From JAVDCA01 sp963819385 (lineage in GTDB: Bacteria > Pseudomonadota > Alphaproteobacteria > Rhizobiales > Xanthobacteraceae), in assembly GCA_963819385.1 (NCBI GenBank), contig CAWFVV010000006.1:744001-808000 (forward strand): a stretch of DNA of 64,000 nt, written 5' to 3'. The position numbers and the translations under genes were made by a program. The notes under the pieces are model-generated. The model had not been told where the DNA came from. It saw only the letters and a list, made by a program, of their open reading frames with translations, and searched no databases. Below, piece after piece: positions 43,104 through 51,416 of the stretch; position 1 is the first letter of the stretch; each line of letters starts with the position of its first letter.

Positions 43104-43967
43104 ATGAGCGAGACCGAACGCCTGGCCGCGCCCAAGATCGAGGAAATCGAGGCGAGCGTCGCACGCAGCCGCGCCGCACGGGCGAACCGCGCCCGCGTCT
43201 CGGCCGTGCTCGCGCCGATCGCGGTCGTGGTCGCGGTGCTGGTGCTGTGGGAAGCCTGCACGCGGCTCTTCGCCGTGCCGGTCTTCCTGTTGCCGCCGCC
43301 GAGCGCGATCGCGGTCGCGATGGCGAAGAACGCGGCGCTGCTCGCCGCCGGCGCCTGGATCACGACGGTCGAAATCGTGCTCGGGTTCCTGTTCAGCATC
43401 GCGGTCGGCATCCCGCTCGCGCTGATGATCTTCCTGTGGCCGGCGTTCTCGCGCGCCGTCCTGCCCCTGCTGATCTCGTCGCAGGCCATGCCGAAGGTCG
43501 CGATCGCGCCGCTCTTTCTCGTCTGGTTCGGCTTCGGCCTCGTGCCGAAGGTGTTGATCGCCTTCCTGATCGCGTTCTTCCCGGTGGTGATCAACACGGC
43601 CGTCGGGCTCGCCGCGATCGAGCCGGAGAAAATCCTCCTCGCGCGCTCCATGGGCTTCGGCGCGGCCGACACCTTCTTCAAGATCCGCCTGCCCGACGCG
43701 TTGCCGGCGATCTTTGCGGGGCTCAAGATCTCGATCACGCTCGCGGTGGTCGGCGCCGTGGTGGGCGAGTTCGTCGGCGGCGACGCCGGCCTCGGCTATC
43801 TGCTGATGGTCGCCAACGGCGCGATGGACACGCAGCTTCTGTTCGCCGGCATCGTCTGCCTCACGATCCTCGGTGTCATGCTCTATCTGCTGGTCGAGCT
43901 CGCCGAGCGGCTCGCCGTCCCGCGCCACATCGTCATGCGCGACCGCGGAACCGGCGGCTCGCTCTAG
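43104..43967 (+). CDS. ABC transporter permease (SsuC/TauC type)
   Basis: 287 residues. The N-terminal ~35 residues are charged and soluble, then about six helices. The EAA loop appears as GLAAIEPEKILLARSMGFGAADTFFKIRLPDALPAIFAGLK, contacting the ATPase. Starts 8 nt after the ATPase stop with GAGGGCAGCG upstream, so translation is coupled. Confidence 0.9.
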   Translation: MSETERLAAPKIEEIEASVARSRAARANRARVSAVLAPIAVVVAVLVLWEACTRLFAVPVFLLPPPSAIAVAMAKNAALLAAGAWITTVEIVLGFLFSIAVGIPLALMIFLWPAFSRAVLPLLISSQAMPKVAIAPLFLVWFGFGLVPKVLIAFLIAFFPVVINTAVGLAAIEPEKILLARSMGFGAADTFFKIRLPDALPAIFAGLKISITLAVVGAVVGEFVGGDAGLGYLLMVANGAMDTQLLFAGIVCLTILGVMLYLLVELAERLAVPRHIVMRDRGTGGSL

Positions 43968-43977
43968 AGTCTTCTCC

Positions 43978-45240
43978 TCAGAACCGCGCGACCCGGTAGT
44001 GCGGCTCGAGCGCATAGCGATCATGCCCGCGCACCCGGCGACGCTCGTGCGCCCGTCGCGGTGCCGGGCGGCGCTCCCCCGCATAGTCCTTTTCCTTGTG
44101 CACGCGATAATGCCGTTCGACGTGGCGCTCGACATGGCGCCCTTGCGCGACATGGCGATGGCTCCGGCCATAGCGCACCGGACGCAGGGCGGCGACATGC
44201 CTGAGCCTGGCCGGAAGCCTCGCCTCCGCCTTCTCGGCCGCTGCGACGATCTTGACGGACGCGCGCTTGGCGGCGAGCACGGCCGCCTGCCGCTTGAGAT
44301 AACCCTTCGCGAAGGTGAGCTCGCTCTCCGGGATCAGCATGCCGTCGACCACCATGCCGGGCGGCTCCGCTTGCGCGACCGGAGCCGGGGCGGCCACGGC
44401 CGCCATGGCGATCGCCTGCGCGGCGCGCGACGGCTCCTTCGGCCCCAGCCCGCTCCAGGCGGCGAGGTGCCGGATGGCGCCGGGCGTCGCGTGCTCGACC
44501 AGCACCGTGACCCCGCTCACGCCGACGACCGCCGCGAACACCACGACCGCCAGCATCGCGACGAGCGCGAGGCGGCCGATCGTAAAGCGGGCGACCAGCG
44601 CATGGCGCTGGCGCGCGCGCACGAACGGCGCGCCGGCATCCACGCTGCCGCCGCCGCGCGATGGCAGGGCAGCCGGGATCGGCGACGAAACGCGGAAACG
44701 GACCTGCTCGGCTGGGCGTGCCGACGCGCGGCGTCGGACCGCCAGGGTGGACGCCTGTGCACGCACGGTCTCACGGCCAAGCTTGCCGAGGATGCGGGCG
44801 CCAACCCAGGCCAGCAGCGTCGACAATGCGACCACGATCAGGCTCGCGGCCGCGCCCGATCGCACGTCGAGGGTCGAGGGGGCGGCCGGCAGCTCGCCGA
44901 CCACCGCCAAGGCGAGCACGGCGGCGGCGGACGCGATGACCCGCGCCGCGCGAAACAGCCACCAGTTGGCGATGAGCCAGCGGGTGAGCGCGACGCTCAG
45001 CGGCCCGATGAAGAAGGCGCCGAGCGGAAAGAGCCACCACGCCCACCACGCGAGCGCCGAGCGCGGCCGCGCAGCCGCGCCGACGATCAGGTCGTCGCGC
45101 ACGCTGCCGAAATCCAAGCCGAGATGGAGGAGACCCGCCTGCGTCGCCATGCCGAACATGGCACCGCAGATCAGCACCACACAAAGGAGCACGCTGCCGG
45201 AAGCGGCTTTCGCGTTTGCGTATTTCAAGCGCTGGCGCAT
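43978..45240 (-). CDS. membrane protein with long His/Arg-rich tail, unknown
   Basis: 420 residues from Met 45240 (a longer frame reaches 45363 with atypical residues). About four or five hydrophobic segments lie in the first 270 residues (GSVLLCVVLICGAMFGMA, WWAWWLFPLGAFFIGPL, VIASAAAVLALAVVG, LALVAMLAVVVFAAVVG). The C-terminal ~120 residues are very basic and repetitive (RYGRSHRHVAQGRHVERHVE, RRVRGHDRY), likely cytoplasmic and binding nucleic acid, metal or anionic polymer. No family recognised. Confidence 0.6.
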   Translation of the reverse strand: MRQRLKYANAKAASGSVLLCVVLICGAMFGMATQAGLLHLGLDFGSVRDDLIVGAAARPRSALAWWAWWLFPLGAFFIGPLSVALTRWLIANWWLFRAARVIASAAAVLALAVVGELPAAPSTLDVRSGAAASLIVVALSTLLAWVGARILGKLGRETVRAQASTLAVRRRASARPAEQVRFRVSSPIPAALPSRGGGSVDAGAPFVRARQRHALVARFTIGRLALVAMLAVVVFAAVVGVSGVTVLVEHATPGAIRHLAAWSGLGPKEPSRAAQAIAMAAVAAPAPVAQAEPPGMVVDGMLIPESELTFAKGYLKRQAAVLAAKRASVKIVAAAEKAEARLPARLRHVAALRPVRYGRSHRHVAQGRHVERHVERHYRVHKEKDYAGERRPAPRRAHERRRVRGHDRYALEPHYRVARF

Positions 45241-45454
45241 CTGCGGACGCCCACAACACCCAACCGCAGTACGTAAATCAGTGTGGCTGATGTGGACGAC
45301 GATACAGCATCGCTTCAACTTCTTAAAGTGACATCGGTGATAGGTCGCGAAATTCTTTGACATGGCTCACGTGCGACGACGCCGTGCGCACCATGTGTCG
45401 CTATGATACGAGCACTTACGCGTCCATTGGCATTCCGAATTTGGGACTTCGGTC

Positions 45455-46402
45455 ATGCAAGCGAAGTTGACTCCGGTCGCGGTGGTGGGCGCCGGCGCAC
45501 TCGGCTCCTTGTTCGGCGGTATGCTGGCGCGTGCCGGCGCCGCCGTGACGCTGATCGGCCGGACAACCCATGTGGCGGCGATCCGGCGCGACGGCCTCGT
45601 GTTCGAAAGCGGTGGCCACACGCAGGCAATTCCCATGGCCGCGACGGAAGATATGACCGCGGTACGCGACGCCGGCTTGGTGCTGTTCTGCGTGAAGAGC
45701 ACCGATACGGATCAGGCTGCTCGCACCATCGCACCGTATCTTGCCGCCGAGGCGGTCGTGCTCAGCCTGCAGAACGGCGTCGACAATGTGGAGCGCATCC
45801 GCGCCCACGTCGCCAACGAGGTACTCCCGGGCCTCGTCTACACCGCGGCCGAGATGGCGGCGCCCGGACACGTACGGCACACCGGCGGTGGCAGCTTGGT
45901 GATCGGCCGGCTCGCGGCCAACCGCCGCCCGAACGGGGCCGACCGGGCGCTGCTCGACGCCATCGCGTCCCTGTTCGTCGGTGCCGGCATCGCGGTGCGG
46001 GTCTCCGACGAGGTCGAGGTGGAGCTGTGGACCAAGCTGGTGATGAACTGCGCCTATAACGCGATCTCGGCGCTCGGCGGCGCGCGCTACGGCGAGATGG
46101 TGGCGCTGGCGGACATCCGTACCGTCATGAGCGACGCGGTGCGCGAGGTCGCGGCGGTCGCGGCCGCCAAGGGCGTTCGCTTGCCGGAGAACATCGTCGA
46201 GGCCGCCCTCAAGCTCGCCGACGGCATGCCGGTAACCATCTCGTCGACCGCGCAGGACATCCGTCGCGGCCGGCGCACCGAGATCGATCATCTCAACGGC
46301 TATGTGGTGCGCACCGGCGAAGCGCTCGGCATCGCGACACCGGTGAACCGCACGCTCAACGCGCTGATGAAGCTGCTGGAGCGTCGATCCGTTTCATCTT
46401 GA
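45455..46402 (+). CDS. ketopantoate reductase family (PanE/ApbA) protein
   Basis: 315 residues. NADP motif VAVVGAGALGSLFGGMLARA at the start, then VKSTDTDQAARTIAPYL, SLQNGVDNVERI (Asn-Gly conserved), the catalytic Lys in ELWTKLVMNCAYNAISAL, and the C-terminal RRTEIDHLNGYVVRTGEALG. Reduces 2-ketopantoate in the pantothenate pathway in true PanE; many paralogues act on other 2-keto acids and no panB/panC is nearby. Confidence 0.85.
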   Translation: MQAKLTPVAVVGAGALGSLFGGMLARAGAAVTLIGRTTHVAAIRRDGLVFESGGHTQAIPMAATEDMTAVRDAGLVLFCVKSTDTDQAARTIAPYLAAEAVVLSLQNGVDNVERIRAHVANEVLPGLVYTAAEMAAPGHVRHTGGGSLVIGRLAANRRPNGADRALLDAIASLFVGAGIAVRVSDEVEVELWTKLVMNCAYNAISALGGARYGEMVALADIRTVMSDAVREVAAVAAAKGVRLPENIVEAALKLADGMPVTISSTAQDIRRGRRTEIDHLNGYVVRTGEALGIATPVNRTLNALMKLLERRSVSS

Positions 46403-46427
46403 TACGTCGCGTCTTGATACGTCGCGT
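46398..46427. repeat. 15-bp tandem duplication
   Basis: CTTGATACGTCGCGT occurs twice in direct succession, overlapping the 3' end of the PanE-like gene. A small replication-slippage duplication or a pair of binding boxes. Confidence 0.6.
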
Positions 46428-46753
46428 CGCGCGCGGTCACCGCTCACCCTGCCGCAGCGGCATTTACGATCACGTCCACATTGCGGCGCAATCGCGAAGC
46501 AGCGCGATCGACGCCGACACACCCGCGCCGCAGACAAAACAAAAATGAAAAGTAAACGCCTGACGACATAGGGGCATCGGGGTTCCATGCGCCGACCGCG
46601 GGGTGGCGGTCGGCGGTTAACGCGAAAATAAGAACCTCCCTCAAAGATGACCCGATGAGTTGAGTACGGGGATCGCGCCGCCTCGCCGCGGCCGATGAGC
46701 AGAACGTCGGACAGAGAACGCTGTCTGTTGCGTTGCGTTGCGTGGGAAGGGGT
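46428..46753. other. intergenic stretch before the M15-type peptidase gene
   Basis: No gene supported. It is AT-richer near 46530-46560 and 46610-46660 (GGTTAACGCGAAAATAAGAA), probably the promoter region; TGCGTTGCGTTGCG at 46729-46742 is a short tandem. Confidence 0.4.
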
Positions 46754-47866
46754 ATGCGAGGGGGTCTCGCCAAAAAATCGTCCGATCGGATGTCGGGCGT
46801 CGTGCTGGTCGGCGCGACGCTCGCGTGCGTCGCCGTCGTCGCGGTGACGCTGCCGTTCGCGATGTCGAGCTCGTTCCCGACGCCGCATCAGGGCGACTGG
46901 GTGATCGAGAACGCGATCTTGCCCGCCAGGGTGGCGCAGGCCGCCGCGCCCGTGGCTCCCATCGCCGAAACCACGCTTGTGAAGAATGTCGTGCCGACCC
47001 GATCGCTGACGGTTGCGGTCGTGCAGCGCCCGCCGCAGCCCGCGGCCGTGCGCACGCGGCCCGCGGATCGGCGCTTGGCTTTCACGGCGCGCTGGAAGCG
47101 CACCGGCATACCCGCCAGCGACATTGCGGACAACACGCCGACCGGCACCGTGCGGCTCGCGCTCGCCGACGAGGGAACGCCGATCATTGTGACGCCGCCG
47201 AAGCCCGCGCCGCTCGCGGTCCCGGCCGAGGCGGCGCGCATCAAGCCGCCCGAAAAGAAGGCCGAGGCCCCGGCGCCGAAGCGCGACGTCAATCCGATGG
47301 ACGCGGTCGACGAGTATCTCTGGCAGGTCTACGAGCGCGCGCCGGTCAAGAAGGACAATACCGGCGACTTCACCTGGAAAGACATAGCGGCCGCGAAGCG
47401 CATGCACATGCCGCTCAAGGACTATGTGATCCGCGGCATGGATCCGGATTTCCGCGAGCAGCTCTATCACGCGGGCCACGCGATGGATGCGGCCGGCCTG
47501 CACTGGTCGATGCTGAGCGCCTTTCGCGACGACTATCGCCAGACGCTCGCCGCGGGCTTCAAGGCGCGGACCGGCAACTCGCTGCATGGCGGCAGCCGCG
47601 CGGTCGGCGGCTACGGGCACGGCCGCGCGATCGACATCAATAATGTCGACGGCGACGACGAGGTCGTGTGGCACTGGATGGACGCGCACGGCGCCCACTA
47701 TGGCATCCGCCGGCCGATGCCGGGCTACGATCCGGCGCACATCCAGTCCGGCGGCAACTGGCACGAGATGGCGCAAGCGATGCGCGCCGAGCGCACCCGC
47801 ACGGCGGAGACGAAGAAGCCTCCCACCGAGGCGTCCGCCAAACCGCGACACCGGCGGACGATGTAG
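46754..47866 (+). CDS. periplasmic peptidase of the VanY/M15 type
   Basis: 370 residues. One N-terminal membrane anchor (GVVLVGATLACVAVVAVTL, about 14-33), a Pro/Ala-rich linker (about 60-175), and a C-terminal ~180-residue M15-like domain. This domain has LHWSMLSAFRDDYRQ, SLHGGSRAVGGYGHGRAIDI (His and Asp zinc ligands in the SxHxxGxAxD-like motif) and DPAHIQSGGNWHEMA (third His). Predicted D,D-carboxypeptidase or endopeptidase trimming peptidoglycan in the periplasm. GGAAGGGG precedes ATG 46754. Confidence 0.75.
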   Translation: MRGGLAKKSSDRMSGVVLVGATLACVAVVAVTLPFAMSSSFPTPHQGDWVIENAILPARVAQAAAPVAPIAETTLVKNVVPTRSLTVAVVQRPPQPAAVRTRPADRRLAFTARWKRTGIPASDIADNTPTGTVRLALADEGTPIIVTPPKPAPLAVPAEAARIKPPEKKAEAPAPKRDVNPMDAVDEYLWQVYERAPVKKDNTGDFTWKDIAAAKRMHMPLKDYVIRGMDPDFREQLYHAGHAMDAAGLHWSMLSAFRDDYRQTLAAGFKARTGNSLHGGSRAVGGYGHGRAIDINNVDGDDEVVWHWMDAHGAHYGIRRPMPGYDPAHIQSGGNWHEMAQAMRAERTRTAETKKPPTEASAKPRHRRTM

Positions 47867-47868
47867 CC

Positions 47869-48013
47869 GTCATTGCGAGCGTAAGCGAAGCAATCTCGCT
47901 TCACTTGCTCACGCGCCGGATTGCTTCGTAGCACCCAAGTCGGGCCTGCTCGACTTGGGCATCATTCAAGCCGATCTCGGGCAAGCCCGAGATCGGTGCG
48001 CCCTCGCAATGAC
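47869..48013. repeat. palindromic repeat, TCATTGCGAGC family, copy 3, with a nested palindrome
   Basis: The outer ends GTCATTGCGAGC and CTCGCAATGAC match copies 1 and 2. Between the inner GATTGCTTCG and the right end lie two extra hairpins (AAGTCG...CGACTT; CCGATCTCGGG-CAA-GCCCGAGATCGG), as if another element had inserted into the first. Confidence 0.7.
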
Positions 48014-48021
48014 GCTGATCT

Positions 48022-48414
48022 CTACTCCCCCGGCCCTTCGACGATGTATTGGCGCGAGTTGGACTCGCGCAGGCGCACGGTGACGATCTTCGTGTAGGCG
48101 GGCGAGTAGCGCCAATCCCGCGCGGCCTCGAAGCTCGGAAACTCGCTGATGACGATGCGCGCCTTGGGCGGCTCGCCCTCGGTGCCGAGCACGCGGCCGC
48201 CGCGCGCCAGATAATGCCCGCCGAATGGCTCGACGGTCGACTGGGCATGGGCCGCGTAGTCGCGCTGGTAGGCCTCGCGATCGCCGGTGATCTCGACCTC
48301 GGTGACGATATAGGCCTTGGGGGTGCGCTTGCCCTGCAGGCCGCGTGCCGCGGCGGCGCCCGCCGCGGCGCCGAGGATCGCGGCCGCCGCGACCGCATAA
48401 GACGTGAACATCAT
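48022..48414 (-). CDS. DUF1330 domain protein, membrane-anchored
   Basis: 130 residues; AGGAGGAAACG gives a strong start at 48414. An N-terminal hydrophobic anchor (YAVAAAAILGAAAGAAAARG) is followed by a ferredoxin-like DUF1330 domain: KAYIVTEVEITGDREAYQRD, AHAQSTVEPFGGHYLARGG, VISEFPSFEAARDWRYSPAY. Function of DUF1330 is not established; cytoplasmic copies are common in catabolic clusters, and an exported version like this is less usual. Confidence 0.8.
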   Translation of the reverse strand: MMFTSYAVAAAAILGAAAGAAAARGLQGKRTPKAYIVTEVEITGDREAYQRDYAAHAQSTVEPFGGHYLARGGRVLGTEGEPPKARIVISEFPSFEAARDWRYSPAYTKIVTVRLRESNSRQYIVEGPGE

Positions 48415-48432
48415 CGTTTCCTCCTTGTTGGT

Positions 48433-48563
48433 CGCGTAGGATGGGTTGAGCCCTCGGGTCTTGCCTTCGGCAAGCCCAAGGACAGGCTCCGCGAAACCCA
48501 TCGCCTTGATGGCCGACGCATAGATGATGGGTTTCGGGCTTCGCCCTCTACCCATCCTACGCG
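48433..48563. repeat. GCGTAGGATGGGT palindrome
   Basis: GCGTAGGATGGGTTGAGCCC at the left and GGGCTTCGCCCTCTACCCAT followed by CCTACGC at the right are near-complementary ends; GAAACCCATCGCC / GATGGGTTTC form an inner arm. Lies between the DUF1330 and SDR genes. Confidence 0.7.
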
Positions 48564-49364
48564 CTAATCGCACCGCGCCGTCATGCCGCCGTCGACCACG
48601 ATCTCGGCGCCGGTGACGAAGCGCGCCTCGTCGGACGCAAGATAGAGCGCCGCATAAGCGGTGTCGCGGCCGTCGCCCATGAAGCCGAGCGGGATGCGCG
48701 AGACGCGCGTCTTGAGCAGCGCGTCGACGTCGCCGCCGGTGCGCTGCTTGGCGAGCCGCACCTCGACCATCGGGGTGTGCAGCTGCCCCGGCACCACGGT
48801 ATTCACCCGGATGCCCTTGTCGGCATATTGCACGGCGGTGACGCGCGAGAGCTGCAGCACGCCCGCCTTCGAGGCCGCATAGCCGACCTGCGCGGCCCCG
48901 CTCCAGCGGATGCCGGAAGCGGACGCCATGTTGACGATCGCGCCGCCGCCCTGCTCGATCATCACCGGGATCGCGTGCTTGCAGCCGAGAAACGCCGACT
49001 TGAGATTGAAATCCATCTGCGTGTCGAAGCCCTCTTCGCTGAGCTCCGCGACGCCGCCGGCGGCCGAGCCGCCCACATTGTTCACCAGGATGTCGACGCG
49101 GCCGTAGCGTGCCCGGCAGGCGCTCACCATCTCGGCGACCTCAGCCGACCGGGTCGCGTCGCATTGATGCGCCTCGATCTCGCCGCCGAACTCGCGCACC
49201 CGCGCGATCGTCTCGGTCATGGCGTCGAGGTTCCTGTCGGCCGCGAACACCTTGGCGCCCTCCTGCGCGAAGATCACCGCCATGGCGCGGCCATTGCCCC
49301 ACCCCGGCCCGACGCAGCCTGCGCCGCTCACGATCGCGACCTTGCCCTGCAACCTCCCCGCCAT
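48564..49364 (-). CDS. SDR family NAD(P)-dependent oxidoreductase
   Basis: 266 residues, classical SDR. IVSGAGCVGPGWGNGRAMAV is a variant of TGxxxGIG with an insertion; LVNNVGG, INxxSASG (IVNMASASG), and YAASKAG (catalytic Tyr/Lys) are present, as is the C-terminal VDGGMTAR. Start 49364 has GGGAGACG upstream. Probably oxidises or reduces a ring alcohol or ketone within the neighbouring catabolic set. Confidence 0.85.
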   Translation of the reverse strand: MAGRLQGKVAIVSGAGCVGPGWGNGRAMAVIFAQEGAKVFAADRNLDAMTETIARVREFGGEIEAHQCDATRSAEVAEMVSACRARYGRVDILVNNVGGSAAGGVAELSEEGFDTQMDFNLKSAFLGCKHAIPVMIEQGGGAIVNMASASGIRWSGAAQVGYAASKAGVLQLSRVTAVQYADKGIRVNTVVPGQLHTPMVEVRLAKQRTGGDVDALLKTRVSRIPLGFMGDGRDTAYAALYLASDEARFVTGAEIVVDGGMTARCD

Positions 49365-49413
49365 GTCGTCTCCCTTGCCCTTCTGACACGTCATCTGTCT
49401 GGTAAACTACACT

Positions 49414-49464
49414 AGCGCATGTTCCGGCGAAGTGGACGCCGGTTCGCCGATAAGAACATGCGCC
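49414..49464. repeat. 50-bp covarying palindrome, copy C
   Basis: Outer arms GCGCATGTTC / GAACATGCGC: relative to copy A both arms changed at the ninth pair. An extra GCGCATG follows at 49474. Confidence 0.8.
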
Positions 49465-49502
49465 AAAACGTCTAGCGCATGCCTGCCAGGGAGCCTTCAC
49501 CG

Positions 49503-50252
49503 ATGACCGCATCCGCGGATTTCGCCGCCGGCAACTACCGCTTCATCCCGGCTGTCTTCCAGTATTCGGGGGGCGTCGCCGCCAGCGATGGCTACGCGAT
49601 CGAACGCGTGCGATTTCACGAGCCGGTGCCACTGGCCGAAGGCTTCGCCCGCATCGAGCGCATGATCGGCGACGCCGGGCGCCCGCTCACCTCGTTCTGC
49701 GCCTGCGAGCTGCGCTCGCCCGCCCCCTTCACGGAGGATGGCTTCCGTGCCTTCAACCAGATCTACGTGGTGACACTGCGCAAGTGGGGCCTGTTCGACG
49801 GCACGATCAATCCGGTGGCCCGCAGCAATGTGTGTCCCGAGATGACGCCGCCGCCCGAGCCGTCGTTTCACGCCTTCTCGTTCACCGTGAAGGCGGCACG
49901 GCCGGCGAAGAGCTTCGTGATCGCGGGCAGCGGCGAGGCGCGCGAGGGCGGCGCGAGCTACCGCGAGCGCACGGTGCGGCGCGGCGAGCAGACGCCCGAC
50001 GCCATGCGCGAGAAGGCGCGCTATGTGCTGGGCGAGATGGAACGCCGGCTCGGCATTCTCGGCTTCACCTGGGCGGACACCACCGCGACGCAGGTCTACA
50101 CGGTCTACGACCTCCACCCCTTCCTCGGCGACGAGATCGTGCGCCGCGGCGCCGCCCGCGCCGGGCTCACCTGGCACCTCTGCCGGCCGCCGGTTCAGGA
50201 TCTCGACTACGAGATGGACTGCCGCGGGGTCGATGTCGAGCGGGTGGTGTAA
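49503..50252 (+). CDS. Rid-superfamily protein, 2-amino-5-chloromuconate deaminase (CnbZ)-like
   Basis: 249 residues. Blocks FCACELRSPAPFTEDGFRAFN, NPVARSNVCPEMTPPPEPSF, HAFSFTV, GFTWADTTATQVYTVYDLHP and GLTWHLCRPPV follow, as far as I remember, CnbZ-type deaminases of the Rid superfamily, which hydrolyse the enamine/imine of aminomuconates. A typical Rid trimer fold is likely, in the cytoplasm. AGGGAG sits 8 nt before ATG 49503. The neighbouring monooxygenase and VOC genes fit an aromatic pathway. Substrate inferred only. Confidence 0.65.
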   Translation: MTASADFAAGNYRFIPAVFQYSGGVAASDGYAIERVRFHEPVPLAEGFARIERMIGDAGRPLTSFCACELRSPAPFTEDGFRAFNQIYVVTLRKWGLFDGTINPVARSNVCPEMTPPPEPSFHAFSFTVKAARPAKSFVIAGSGEAREGGASYRERTVRRGEQTPDAMREKARYVLGEMERRLGILGFTWADTTATQVYTVYDLHPFLGDEIVRRGAARAGLTWHLCRPPVQDLDYEMDCRGVDVERVV

Positions 50253-50263
50253 GCAAGCTCAGT

Positions 50264-50397
50264 CTCGTGTCCCGGGCGCAGCGCAGCGCGTAGCGGTGCG
50301 CTGCAGAACCGGGACCCAAGCTGCGACCAGGATGGGTCCCGGATCAGCGCTGCACCAGCGCGCTACGCGCGCCGCTGCAGCGCATCCGGGACACGAG
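50264..50397. repeat. CTCGTGTCCCGGG palindrome
   Basis: Ends CTCGTGTCCCGGGCGCAGCG and CGGGACACGAG are complementary; inner arms GAACCGGGACCC / GGGTCCCGGATC. A bidirectional hairpin between the converging CnbZ-like and Bug genes. Confidence 0.7.
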
Positions 50398-50420
50398 TCA
50401 TTATATTCCGGATATTCGGC

Positions 50421-51416
50421 CTACTGCGCCTTGATCCCCGCCTTCGCGACCACCTCGCGCCACTTGACGAGGTCACCCTTGATGCGTGCCGCGAACGCCT
50501 CGGGCGTGCCGGTATCGACCTCGACGCCCTGCTTCGCCAGCAGCGCGATCACGTCGGGATCACGCATGACGGCGTTCGCCTCCGTGTTCAGGCGCTGCAC
50601 GATCGCGGGCGACACGCCGGCCGGAAAGACGAGGCCCGTCCACAGCCCGGCCTCGTAGCCCGCGAGGCCCGCCTCGGCGAGGGTCGGCAGGTCGGGCAGC
50701 ATGGCGTTGCGCGTCGGACCCGTGGTGGCAAGCGCGCGCAGCTTGCCGGAGCGCACCAGCGGCAAAGACGGCGCGATGGTGCCGAACAGGATCTCGATGC
50801 GGCCCTGCATCAGGTCGATCATCGACTGCTCGGTGCCGCGATAGGGCACGTGGTTGACCTCGATCCCCGCCATCGTGGTGAACAGCGCGCCCGAGAGGTG
50901 CGCCATGGTGCCGACGCCGGCCGACGCATAGTTGAGGGCGCCAGGCTTCGCCTTGGCGAGCGCAATGAGGTCCTTGACGGAGTGCGCCTCGAGCCCGGGC
51001 GTCACCAGCAGCACAAAGGGTGAATAGGCCAGCATGCCGACCGGCGCGAAATCCTTGACCGGATCGAACGCAAGCTTGATGCCGGTCGCCGCCGTTATCG
51101 CATGCGACGTCGTGTTGGCGAGCTCGAGCGTATAGCCGTCGGGCTTCGCCCGTGCGGCGAGCTCGGTGCCAAGCAGGGTCGAGCCGCCCGGCTTGTTCTC
51201 GATCACGATCGGCTGGCCGAGCCGCTCGGACAGCTTCTGCCCGACGATGCGCGCGATCACGTCGGACCCGCTGCCGGCGCCGAACGGCACGATCAGGCGG
51301 ATCGGGCGGTTCGGCCATCCCGCGTCGCTCACGGCCGGCTGCGCCACCGCCCGCCCCGCGAATGCCAACGCGGCCGGAAGGGCCAGCGCGGCGCGGCGCG
51401 TCAACCGGACGATCAT
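50421..51416 (-). CDS. Bug/TctC family periplasmic solute-binding protein
   Basis: 331 residues; signal peptide about 1-25 (RRAALALPAALAFAGRAVAQ). Mature start WPNRPIRLIVPFGAGSGSDV is the Bug hallmark, and ALAKAKPGALNYASAGVGT the conserved centre. Its ATG overlaps the stop of the FAD monooxygenase gene (ATGA at 51413-51416), so uptake and oxidation of the same aromatic acid are likely coupled. Confidence 0.9.
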   Translation of the reverse strand: MIVRLTRRAALALPAALAFAGRAVAQPAVSDAGWPNRPIRLIVPFGAGSGSDVIARIVGQKLSERLGQPIVIENKPGGSTLLGTELAARAKPDGYTLELANTTSHAITAATGIKLAFDPVKDFAPVGMLAYSPFVLLVTPGLEAHSVKDLIALAKAKPGALNYASAGVGTMAHLSGALFTTMAGIEVNHVPYRGTEQSMIDLMQGRIEILFGTIAPSLPLVRSGKLRALATTGPTRNAMLPDLPTLAEAGLAGYEAGLWTGLVFPAGVSPAIVQRLNTEANAVMRDPDVIALLAKQGVEVDTGTPEAFAARIKGDLVKWREVVAKAGIKAQ

